From Acetobacterium sp. KB-1 (GTDB lineage: Bacteria; Bacillota; Clostridia; Eubacteriales; Eubacteriaceae): a stretch of DNA of 64,000 nucleotides. Shown here piece after piece: positions 39,102 to 46,364 of this stretch. A model generated the notes under the pieces. That model worked only from the letters and a program-made list of their open reading frames with translations. It had not been told where the DNA came from and ran no database searches. Location: NCBI RefSeq assembly GCF_003260995.1, contig NZ_CP030040.1, positions 2,396,501-2,460,500 of the forward strand. Reading direction: 5' to 3'. Numbering within the stretch: the stretch's first letter is position 1; each line of letters starts with the position of its first letter. A program made the translations under genes and the position numbers.

Positions 39102-39644
39102 CTAGTTTTTTTCTGCTGCTTCTAAATATTCTTGTAAATCCTCGGCCAGATCATAAGCAACCTTTTTATTTTCACTACTCAAATAGCTTTCCAATCTCGC
39201 TCTAATCTCCGGGTATTTTATTCCCAATATCCGGGCTGCTAAAATTCCGGCATTCCTGGCGTTATTAATTCCCACCGTTGCGACCGGCACCCCCTTGGGC
39301 ATTTGGACAATCGACAGCAGCGAGTCCAACCCATCCAATTCCGCTAATTTTACCGGCACCCCAATGACCGGCAGCATCGTCAAGGCGGAAACCATCCCCG
39401 GCAAATGGGCTGCACCGCCGGCTCCGGCGATAATCACCTCGAGCTTTCGTGGTTGGGCATTTTTGGCGTAGTCAACCATTCGGTCGGGTGTGCGATGGGC
39501 TGAAACGACCTTTATTTCATAGGGCACCTGGCATTTTTCCAGGATCAGAGCCGCCTGACTCATGACCCTTAGATCTGATTTACTGCCCATAATAATCGCC
39601 ACCATTGGCGCTGCTGTAGGCTTATTTTTATCTATCATCTTCAC
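39102..39644 (-). CDS. purE: N5-carboxyaminoimidazole ribonucleotide mutase
   Basis: 180 residues, class I PurE. Family segments are [39 protein letters not shown] and [28 protein letters not shown]. It moves the carboxylate of N5-CAIR (made by PurK from bicarbonate) to C4 in purine synthesis. The matching purK is two genes upstream in the transcript, with PEP carboxylase between them. Confidence 0.95.
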   Translation of the reverse strand: MKMIDKNKPTAAPMVAIIMGSKSDLRVMSQAALILEKCQVPYEIKVVSAHRTPDRMVDYAKNAQPRKLEVIIAGAGGAAHLPGMVSALTMLPVIGVPVKLAELDGLDSLLSIVQMPKGVPVATVGINNARNAGILAARILGIKYPEIRARLESYLSSENKKVAYDLAEDLQEYLEAAEKN

Positions 39645-39711
39645 TATTTCCTTTCATTCCCATTCATTGCTGACCCGTTTATTGTTGATGGGCTCTTATG
39701 AGCTCTCGGCG

Positions 39712-41325
39712 TTAGCCCAGGCTACCTCTGATTGTCGCCATTTTTATGATCCAATCATTGAGGATTTTTTCTTCTTCCTGTTCCTTACCGGTTTCTTCTT
39801 TGCCGATTAAGTGGACAATAATCGGTTTGATCGAATGCATTAGCATATGATATAGGGCATTTTCATCATTAACAAGCTTTTCTATCTCCAATATTTCACA
39901 GGCCAGCTTATAGTCACTCTGATAAGCTAACCGGGCACTTTCATCAATGATTCCTTTGGATATCTCAACATCGACATATTGGGCCGCGAAGGCGAGATCT
40001 GCTCGCAGCTGGGGATAAAAATCGATCAGTCTGTTAATCCCATCCGCACCATATTTACCCTGAACTTCTTGCAAGCCCCTGCCCATACCGACAAACTCCG
40101 GCGGCAGACCGAGTGTATACATCGCCGACGTAAAAGAAATCGCTCTTGGCACCGTGCATTTGACATTTGTATTGATCTGCAAAAGTTCATTTTTTAAATC
40201 CCGATCTGCCACCAGATCGGCGATATCCTGCATATTGGCAATTTCTCTGATGTATTCCAACCCTGCTTTTTTACTTGCCAGCCGATCCCTATTTTTAGGC
40301 ATATACTTTGCGAGCTGGCCGACGATATTGATCGTTTTTACAAAGGTGTCGATATAATACTTGGTGAAGATCCCAATGCACTCTTTCATCACTTCAATAT
40401 CTGCTAGTGAAAATTTTCGATGTTTCCGTTTTTCGCAATTGTTTTTAAGACTGTTGACAACCGCTTTTGTCTTTTCTTCGCCATGGTCATAGCGTAGTCC
40501 TGATTGGATGGTGAAGGTTTTGACCCCGGCATAGGTCTCATAGATCCGTTCTAAATTTTCTGCGGTGAAGTGACCTCTGAAGGGCAGGGCACCGCATCCC
40601 AAAATTGGTGAAATCTCGACCTTGTTTAATTGCCCCCATTTCAGCGATTTATCAATGCCAATCAATACCGCCAGCACCGATGCCATCATGCCATACGACA
40701 TCGCCGAATCGGACTTGGCAAACATGATTCTTAAATGATCAAAGCGATTCCCGTTACTGATCGAATTTTGATAATAGTCATCCAAAATCTCATCGACATT
40801 GACAAGGGCAGGGACACTTTCAATCAGCGGTATGATTCTAATGCTATTGAGCGGAAATTGTATATCGTAATTTTTGTTTCCCAGTTCGATGACCGAGTTA
40901 ATCCGTTCTTGTAAATGGATCAATTCAATCCCTGTTTCAACCATTGGCACCACCGTTTCTGTGATCGCCTGTACCGATGTTTGCTGATAGGCGAGCACGT
41001 TGGTCTCGACCAGCGACATAATACTCATCAGTTGTCTAAAGATCGGCTCTTTTTTGGCGTTGGGAATTCTCGGGGTTATCGCCACTGTTTGGCCAGGGAT
41101 GATCCCTTGACCAATTAAACCTAAGGCTATTTGTGAGGTTTGATGATAGGGTGTCAATTTACCTTCAAAATCAATCATTATTTCTTCAATTCCTAATCCA
41201 CCCTGATCCTGACTGGTCAGTCCTTGAATGGCTTCGTCGGGTTCTTGTTGGATGGTAATATACCGGTTGGCGTTATCAGGGTGTTGGGTCGCCATGCTAC
41301 TGGGAATTTTGATCATCTCAGGCAC
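39712..41325 (-). CDS. ppcA: Phosphoenolpyruvate carboxylase, archaeal type
   Basis: A 537-residue enzyme starting IPSSMATQHPDNANRYITI, the signature of the small archaeal-type PEP carboxylase (about 500 residues, half the size of the bacterial form). Conserved segments include GGLGIEEIMIDFEGKLTPYHQ, CGALPFRGHFTAENLERIYETY and GMGRGLQEVQGKYG. It fixes bicarbonate onto PEP to give oxaloacetate, an anaplerotic step for an acetogen. This type is rare outside archaea but known in some Clostridia. It overlaps purK by eight bases. Confidence 0.92.
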   Translation of the reverse strand: MPEMIKIPSSMATQHPDNANRYITIQQEPDEAIQGLTSQDQGGLGIEEIMIDFEGKLTPYHQTSQIALGLIGQGIIPGQTVAITPRIPNAKKEPIFRQLMSIMSLVETNVLAYQQTSVQAITETVVPMVETGIELIHLQERINSVIELGNKNYDIQFPLNSIRIIPLIESVPALVNVDEILDDYYQNSISNGNRFDHLRIMFAKSDSAMSYGMMASVLAVLIGIDKSLKWGQLNKVEISPILGCGALPFRGHFTAENLERIYETYAGVKTFTIQSGLRYDHGEEKTKAVVNSLKNNCEKRKHRKFSLADIEVMKECIGIFTKYYIDTFVKTINIVGQLAKYMPKNRDRLASKKAGLEYIREIANMQDIADLVADRDLKNELLQINTNVKCTVPRAISFTSAMYTLGLPPEFVGMGRGLQEVQGKYGADGINRLIDFYPQLRADLAFAAQYVDVEISKGIIDESARLAYQSDYKLACEILEIEKLVNDENALYHMLMHSIKPIIVHLIGKEETGKEQEEEKILNDWIIKMATIRGSLG

Positions 41326-42496
41326 TCCTTAAACTATTTATTTTGATGAGGCTCAAGGCCTCTTTCGCTTTGATATTTGCTGCTGCCACCGAATCAGCCA
41401 TTGCTGTTAGGTGGCCGATTTTTCTGAATTCTCCGGTTTCCGGCTTGCCATATAAATGCAAGTGGCAATCGGTCAGCGCCATCAATCGATCAATCCCGCT
41501 GATCTGGTATTTGCCGGTTGTCGCGTCACTGCCTAAGATGTTAAACATCGCACAGGGTAATCTCAGCTCGGTCGATCCCAGCGGCATCCCGGTTATGATT
41601 CGCGCCAGCTGTTCAAATTGTGAGGTAATGCACCCTTCAATTGAATAATGACCTGAATTATGTGGTCGCGGGGCAATTTCATTGACAAAAATATTGGCAC
41701 TCCTATCAATAAAAAATTCGATGCAGAAAACCCCATAATCATCTATTTCTTGGGCAATCTTGGCGGCGATTGTCTGGATGCGCTGCTCAACTTCAGTGGA
41801 GATATTTGCCGGCACAAAGGAATTGATCAGAATCCCCTGATGATGGATATTTTCGGCGACCGGATAAAACTTCATCCCATCGGGATTGATGGCAAAAATG
41901 ATCGAAACTTCCTTGTCGTAATCAATCAATTCCTCTGCCATCACACCATAGCTGCCAAACTCTAGAAATGCTTGCTCTAGTTCAGAGCGCTCGGTAATGA
42001 CGCGACTGCCCTTGCCATCGTAACCACCGGTGCAGGTTTTTAAGACCATCTTTTGATCTAACTGGTCAAAGGCCGCAACCAGCTGGTCGAGGTTTTCAAT
42101 TAGATGAAAATCCGGAACGTCAATGCCGATATTTCGCAAGCGTGATTTTTGTCGGTATTTATTTTGAATCATAGCCAGTGTTTTTGCGCCGGGATAGATG
42201 GCGTTGCCCTCTTGTTCAAGGATTTCTAACAACCCCACATCAATATGTTCAAATTCATAGGTCAATACATCGGTTTTTAGCGCCAGTACCTTAAGTGCGG
42301 TTAAATCATCAAATTCCGCAACCATTTGAAAATCGGCAACTTGACCAGCCGGCGAATTTGGTTTGGGATCTAGCACAATCACATTTAAGCCCAATCGCTT
42401 GGCTTCTAGCACCAACATCCTGCCTAATTGTCCGCCACCGATAACCCCAATGGTTGATGGCGAATCTAAGCGCTTTATTATTTTTCTATCTATCAC
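41318..42496 (-). CDS. purK: 5-(carboxyamino)imidazole ribonucleotide synthase
   Basis: A 392-residue ATP-grasp enzyme that carboxylates AIR with bicarbonate and ATP. The N-terminal GVIGGGQLGRMLVLEAKRLG motif, VLKTCTGGYDGKGS glycine loop, and VNEIAPRPHNSGHYSIEGC are diagnostic. Length is typical. Its stop overlaps the start of ppcA by eight bases. An unusually long hairpin lies about 25 bases upstream of its start. Confidence 0.96.
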   Translation of the reverse strand: MIDRKIIKRLDSPSTIGVIGGGQLGRMLVLEAKRLGLNVIVLDPKPNSPAGQVADFQMVAEFDDLTALKVLALKTDVLTYEFEHIDVGLLEILEQEGNAIYPGAKTLAMIQNKYRQKSRLRNIGIDVPDFHLIENLDQLVAAFDQLDQKMVLKTCTGGYDGKGSRVITERSELEQAFLEFGSYGVMAEELIDYDKEVSIIFAINPDGMKFYPVAENIHHQGILINSFVPANISTEVEQRIQTIAAKIAQEIDDYGVFCIEFFIDRSANIFVNEIAPRPHNSGHYSIEGCITSQFEQLARIITGMPLGSTELRLPCAMFNILGSDATTGKYQISGIDRLMALTDCHLHLYGKPETGEFRKIGHLTAMADSVAAANIKAKEALSLIKINSLRSA

Positions 42497-42516
42497 TTTA
42501 ACCTCCCGATTTTAAA

Positions 42517-42568
42517 CAAAAAGCCAACAGCAAAACTTTTATAAAAGTTTTGCTGTTGGCTTATTTTT
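42517..42568. terminator. Perfect 20-bp bidirectional hairpin upstream of purK
   Basis: Arms 42521-42540 and 42543-42562 are perfectly complementary with a two-base loop. T-rich tails follow on both strands. On the minus strand it ends transcripts from the DUF2294 gene and sits in the purK leader, so it could also act as an attenuator. I saw no purine riboswitch in the adjacent 110 bases. Confidence 0.75.
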
Positions 42569-42675
42569 TGACTGGTTTCTAACCCTTCAAGCTATCTTCC
42601 AACACTCATTATTTAACTTGATTTTTTAACTTAGTCTTATCATTCAATCATTATACTACAATCATTATAATACAA

Positions 42676-43047
42676 TTACTTAGCGTCGTTTTTTAAATCT
42701 TCTTCAATATCACGATCAGCAACAATTGCTATTATTTTTTCGCCGGTTTTGGTACTAACATCGGAATAGGTACTGATAATTTCGACATCGATCACCGATT
42801 TTATCGTTTCAATCAGTAATTCCTGGGCATTTTCAAACAAGGCCGTTCGGACTTTTTTTATCAGTTCAACGCCCTCTTTGTTTTGAGCCAGGCTTTTTTC
42901 TGAGGTACTTAAAAAACCAGTCAGCCTGACAATAATCAAATCCTGAAAAATAATGGTTCTGATTTTGTCTGGTCCTCTTCCCATTTGTTCAATTTCAAAC
43001 TTACTAATTGCCTCGCTTATTTTCGCTTCAATTTGTCCTTTTGTCAC
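42676..43047 (-). CDS. DUF2294-family small protein
   Basis: A 123-residue cytoplasmic protein with the family pattern: QIEAKISEAISKFEIEQMGRGPDKI, FQDLIIVRLTGFLSTSEK, LAQNKEGVELIKKVR, and ISTYSDVSTKTGEKIIAIVADRD. DUF2294 proteins (MGRGP motif) occur in Firmicutes and some acetogens; their biochemical role is not established to my knowledge. Monocistronic, between purK and the ANTAR regulator, flanked by AT-rich spacers. Confidence 0.75.
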   Translation of the reverse strand: MTKGQIEAKISEAISKFEIEQMGRGPDKIRTIIFQDLIIVRLTGFLSTSEKSLAQNKEGVELIKKVRTALFENAQELLIETIKSVIDVEIISTYSDVSTKTGEKIIAIVADRDIEEDLKNDAK

Positions 43048-43189
43048 TGATATTCCTCCAAACAGGATTCAGATAAACCGCCAATCTCATTGACAACTCA
43101 TTTGTTTACATAAGTATATCATAACTAATATGAAATTTTCAATTATTATTAGACAACTTAAGATTTCTTAATTAATATGGTTCTTCATC

Positions 43190-43762
43190 TTACTTTTTAT
43201 CGTAGGTTTTGATTATCTGTTCGGCCACCTTGCGGGGCGATGTTCGCATATCCATGGCCTTCTTTTGAATATAGCGATGGGCCTGATCTTCGGTCATATT
43301 CAAATGCCCCATCAGGAAGAGTTTTCCCCGATAGACAATCCCGAGGTCGTCAATTTTTGCTTTCAAGGCCTGGTTCTGACTTTGCAGCCTTTGGATTTTT
43401 TCCCGCGACTGACAGACAAAGCGGACGTTTTGAACCAGTAATTGCCGGTTCAGCGGTTTCGGCACTACAAAAGCTGCTGTATCGATCAGTTTTTCTTCAA
43501 CATGATCGACCAGTTCGCTTTTGACGATCAGGATCACCCCAACCATATATTTTTCCAGAATATCAACGGCAAAATCGACTCCGAATTCATCGCCTAAAGG
43601 GGTGTTCACGATCACCAGATCATATTCAATTTCCTGAAGTCTCCGCCGGCCTTCGGCTGCTGAATTGGCCGAGTCAATCAGTTGGAAATTCATCGGCCGT
43701 AAAATATCCGCCAGACCACGGATGACGTCATCTTGTTTACATACCAATAATACGCTGCTCAT
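43190..43762 (-). CDS. ANTAR-domain response regulator next to glnA
   Basis: 190 residues. An N-terminal receiver-like domain (LVCKQDDVIRGLADIL, ending near VVPKPLN) leads through a coiled coil to a C-terminal ANTAR domain (AKIDDLGIVYRGKLFLMGHLNMTEDQAHRYIQKKAMD, split, then RTSPRKVAEQIIKTY). The receiver lacks an evident DD acid pair, so phosphorylation is doubtful. ANTAR proteins bind paired RNA hairpins and block terminators. I start at ATG 43760-43762, which has AGGAGGTG upstream. A longer frame begins inside the adjacent tandem repeat. It follows glnA and may control the leaders at 45.5 and 46.2 kb. Confidence 0.85.
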   Translation of the reverse strand: MSSVLLVCKQDDVIRGLADILRPMNFQLIDSANSAAEGRRRLQEIEYDLVIVNTPLGDEFGVDFAVDILEKYMVGVILIVKSELVDHVEEKLIDTAAFVVPKPLNRQLLVQNVRFVCQSREKIQRLQSQNQALKAKIDDLGIVYRGKLFLMGHLNMTEDQAHRYIQKKAMDMRTSPRKVAEQIIKTYDKK

Positions 43763-43784
43763 CCCCTTCACCTCCTGCCGTAGA

Positions 43785-43868
43785 ATATGATGCATTTAAT
43801 ATATGATCCATTTAAATATGATCCATTTAAATATGATCCATTTAAATATGATTCATTTAAATATTATG
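43785..43868 (-). repeat. 15-bp tandem repeat between glnA and the ANTAR gene, each unit a mini-ORF
   Basis: About five and a half copies of a 15-base unit (plus strand ATATGATCCATTTAA, three exact, others with one or two changes). Read in the direction of transcription each unit is ATG GAT CAT ATT TAA, a four-codon ORF ending in a stop. Because the unit is a multiple of three, all copies share one frame. That frame runs into the upstream ATG of the ANTAR gene. The array lies about 20 bases before its ribosome site. Confidence 0.85.
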
Positions 43869-43871
43869 CTG

Positions 43872-45200
43872 TTAATAAGTTAAGAGGTAGCGATCGATTT
43901 CCCAGGGATGAACGGTTTTGATATAGTCCATCCACTCGGCCGTTTTCAGCTCGATGAATTTTTCGGTCAGCTCTTCTCCCAGTACCGATTTTATCAGCGG
44001 GTCTGCCGCCATTTCAGTCAAGGCATCGATTAAGGTAATCGGCAGTTCTTGGATGGTATCGGCTGCCACCGGGTCTTTGCTGATCTCCTCTTCGCCGAGT
44101 TTTAATTCGTCCATTAAGACCATCTGCTGCTCAATCCCTTCAAGGCCAGCGGCCAGAATCAGGGCAAAGGTCAGGTAGGGATTGCAGGTAGGATCTGGTC
44201 CGCGCAGTTCAAAGCGATAATACTCATCGGATTCCATCGGAATCCGGATCAGCGAGCTGCGGTTACCAAAGCCCCAGCCGATGTGGCGGGGGGCTTCCTT
44301 ACCACCGGTTAAGCGTTTGTAACTGTTGACCAGGGGATTGGCGATTGCCGTCATCCCTTTAACATGGGCCAATACCCCAGCGATAAAGTGTCCGGCCTCT
44401 GCTCCGAGCAGGCCACCATTGTTTTCAAAAATATCATGGCCATCTTTGGATAAGGAAACGTGAATGTGCATGCCACTGCCCGGTTCATCAACCAGCGGTT
44501 TGGGTAAAAATGACGCATGCACCCCGTTTCTTTGGGCGACCGTTTTTACCACCGTTTTAAAGGTCATGATCTTATCGGCCGAGGAAAGGGCATCGTCATA
44601 TTTAAAGTCAATTTCATGTTGTCCGCGGCCGGCTTCATGACGGGAACTTTCTATTTCAAAGCCCATGTCCTCGAGGGTCAGGCAAATTTCGCGACGGGTA
44701 TTTTCCCCGCGATCATAGGGCGCCAGGTCAAAATATCCAGCCTGATCAGTCGGAATAGTGGTCGGATCGCCGTTTTCATCTTGCTTAAAAAGATAAAATT
44801 CACAATCAGCACTGGTATTAAACTGATACCCCAAAGCCTCTGCCCGCTTGAGCGTTTGCTTTAGGATATAGCGGCTGTCAGCAGTAAAAATTTCGCCATT
44901 GGGATAGCGAATATCGCAGAGAATTCTGGCGACCTTGCCTTGCTGGGGACGCCAAGGCAAGAGCTGAATGGTCGTGATGTCCGGGCATAAAACCAGGTCT
45001 GTTTGCCGGGATTCGGGAAAACCAACCACTAAGGACGCATCAAAAGGAATCCCGCTGGCTAATGCCCGTTCCATCTGCATCGGCGTAATGGCAATGTTCC
45101 GATTTTGTCCAAAGAGATCGCAAAACTGAAGACGAATGAATTTTACATCATTCGCTTCAATAAATTTCATCGCTTCAATTATATTTTTCGCTAAGCTCAT
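43872..45200 (-). CDS. glnA: Glutamine synthetase type I
   Basis: 442 residues, the GSI-alpha size class without an adenylylation insertion. Signatures: FIRLQFCDLFGQNRN, DCEFYLFKQDE, GSGMHIHVSLSKDGHDIFEN and the ATP/ammonia-site stretch PRHIGWGFGNRSSLIRIPM. It assimilates ammonium into glutamine. It is followed by the ANTAR gene and preceded by a long leader with an antiterminator-like element. The window also has a second, type III enzyme, so the two may be used under different nitrogen conditions. Confidence 0.96.
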   Translation of the reverse strand: MSLAKNIIEAMKFIEANDVKFIRLQFCDLFGQNRNIAITPMQMERALASGIPFDASLVVGFPESRQTDLVLCPDITTIQLLPWRPQQGKVARILCDIRYPNGEIFTADSRYILKQTLKRAEALGYQFNTSADCEFYLFKQDENGDPTTIPTDQAGYFDLAPYDRGENTRREICLTLEDMGFEIESSRHEAGRGQHEIDFKYDDALSSADKIMTFKTVVKTVAQRNGVHASFLPKPLVDEPGSGMHIHVSLSKDGHDIFENNGGLLGAEAGHFIAGVLAHVKGMTAIANPLVNSYKRLTGGKEAPRHIGWGFGNRSSLIRIPMESDEYYRFELRGPDPTCNPYLTFALILAAGLEGIEQQMVLMDELKLGEEEISKDPVAADTIQELPITLIDALTEMAADPLIKSVLGEELTEKFIELKTAEWMDYIKTVHPWEIDRYLLTY

Positions 45201-45451
45201 TCTAAACCTCCACTTATTTTAATCAGAAGCAGCATTGATTGTTATTGTTACGCTTCCATCATCAATCACTTTTATAACATAAGCTGCTTCTATAAACATA
45301 GTCACTGCATTAAATCACTATTTCTTTAACATCAACCGTAATATGAAAACTATCATAAGTAACTCTATCAACACCAGTTTGTCGGATGTTTTCTAAACTT
45401 CTACCCATTAATTTGATAAATCCACAGGTTCTGTTCCACTGCAGCAAATAC

Positions 45452-45520
45452 AAAAAAGAACATGCTAATTGATCCCCTCTGTTTTTAACAGGAGGATCGA
45501 ACGCCTTTGTTCTTTATAAG
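45452..45520 (-). promoter_or_regulatory. Putative ANTAR-controlled terminator in the glnA leader
   Basis: On the minus strand a small hairpin GAAC-AAAGGC-GTTC (45499-45512) has a six-base loop with A at position 1 and G at position 4, the ANTAR-target pattern. It is followed by a strong hairpin (45471-45498). The outer sequence AAAGAACA can also pair with TGTTCTTT just before a T-run (ends near 45452), closing a terminator that uses the same bases as the first hairpin. A second AxxGxx loop is not obvious. The rest of 45201-45710 has no gene. Confidence 0.5.
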
Positions 45521-45651
45521 AGTTCTTATTCTATTTTTGTATACAATGTACTTAGTGTGTTAGTCTTATCATTAAAACACATTTCTGCTACAGTTTCAAT
45601 TTATTTTTACTTTATTTTGACTGACAAGGTTTTCAGTTTCACATTATTGAT

Positions 45652-45688
45652 AAAAGCCCTCTAAACCGCTAGTCTAAAGGGCTTTATC
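45652..45688 (-). terminator. Terminator after the Nif11-like gene
   Basis: An 8-9 bp stem with AAAGCCCT/AGGGCTTT arms and a partly paired interior is followed on the minus strand by TTTTATC. It lies about 25 bases after the stop codon of the small gene. Confidence 0.65.
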
Positions 45689-45710
45689 TTAGTAGAATCT
45701 CAGGTTTACC

Positions 45711-45938
45711 TTATTGAACCGGGCCTTTTTCCATTTGCGCCAGAACAATTTGTCTTAGCATTTCCATCGAACCGGCAAATTCCTCAAGACTTAAGCCTGG
45801 CACCCGTTCTGCAATCAGCCGATAACCCGCTTCAAAGTCTTTAGCTTCATTTAAAGCCATCATCAAATCTGCATCCCCTAACAAGGCATCCAGTACTTTA
45901 ACATGTTTTTCTTCATCCATTTTAAACTCAATACTCAT
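45711..45938 (-). CDS. Small Nif11-like protein between two glutamine synthetase genes
   Basis: 75 residues from ATG 45936-45938, which has AAAGGAAAG upstream; a longer frame adds 24 unlikely residues. The sequence is a helical bundle with LLGDADLMMALNEAKDFEAGYRLI and VPGLSLEEFAGSMEML, the pattern of Nif11-type domains (found as leader regions of some peptides and near nitrogenase genes). No cleavage GG motif or Cys-rich core is present, so a natural-product precursor is not supported. Its position suggests a nitrogen-related role. Confidence 0.5.
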   Translation of the reverse strand: MSIEFKMDEEKHVKVLDALLGDADLMMALNEAKDFEAGYRLIAERVPGLSLEEFAGSMEMLRQIVLAQMEKGPVQ

Positions 45939-46135
45939 TTTTGCTTTCCTTTCTATTACTAAACAATGATTTGGCCTATGCCAGCCGTAAACAGTATCAC
46001 TTCTAATCACTTGCTTTTTCTATTATGCTCAGTTCTATATGATATCTATTATATAGTAGGACTTTGTTTTTGTAAATCATTCCTGCAAGCTTTATAAGTT
46101 GATAACCATTACATGTAATTTCTTGTAAATTTTAC

Positions 46136-46164
46136 TTTACAAGCGAGTTTTGATCGTCTATAAT
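46136..46164 (+). promoter_or_regulatory. Sigma-A promoter of glnN
   Basis: TTTACA (46136-46141) and TATAAT (46159-46164) are separated by exactly 17 bases on the plus strand. The predicted start near 46171 gives a leader of about 190 bases that contains the terminator and ANTAR-like hairpins. Only the leader and AT-rich spacer occupy 45939-46364. Confidence 0.75.
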
Positions 46165-46184
46165 AAGTTTAAATTTAATATTGT

Positions 46185-46261
46185 AATACTAGTCACGAGA
46201 GTGGCGATAGCAATGGTGCTTTGAGAGTGTGATGAACGCTTCTCTGAGGCGCTTTTTTTTT
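46185..46261 (+). promoter_or_regulatory. ANTAR-type antiterminator leader of glnN
   Basis: A hairpin AGC-AATGGT-GCT (46209-46220) has a six-base loop with A1 and G4, the ANTAR-target signature. A second stem (46223-46243) shares its 3' side with an intrinsic terminator (CGCTTC with GAGGCG, 46237-46251, then nine T). Stabilising the paired hairpins by an ANTAR protein would therefore prevent the terminator. The second loop does not fully match the AxxGxx rule. Confidence 0.65.
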
Positions 46262-46364
46262 AGCCACTTTCTATTTAATTTTTCTAAGCTTTTATTTTAA
46301 CATATCTGACAATGGTGCCATATATGTTATAATTATACAAATTATATTTTAGGAGGACACAAAC

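Noticed and set aside
42569-42675. A purine or preQ1-type riboswitch in the purK leader
   Set aside because: The consensus loops are absent; only a terminator-like hairpin was found.
43763-43795. A longer N-terminus for the ANTAR regulator (start at 43795)
   Set aside because: The extra 11 residues begin inside the tandem repeat; the downstream ATG has a near-perfect ribosome site.
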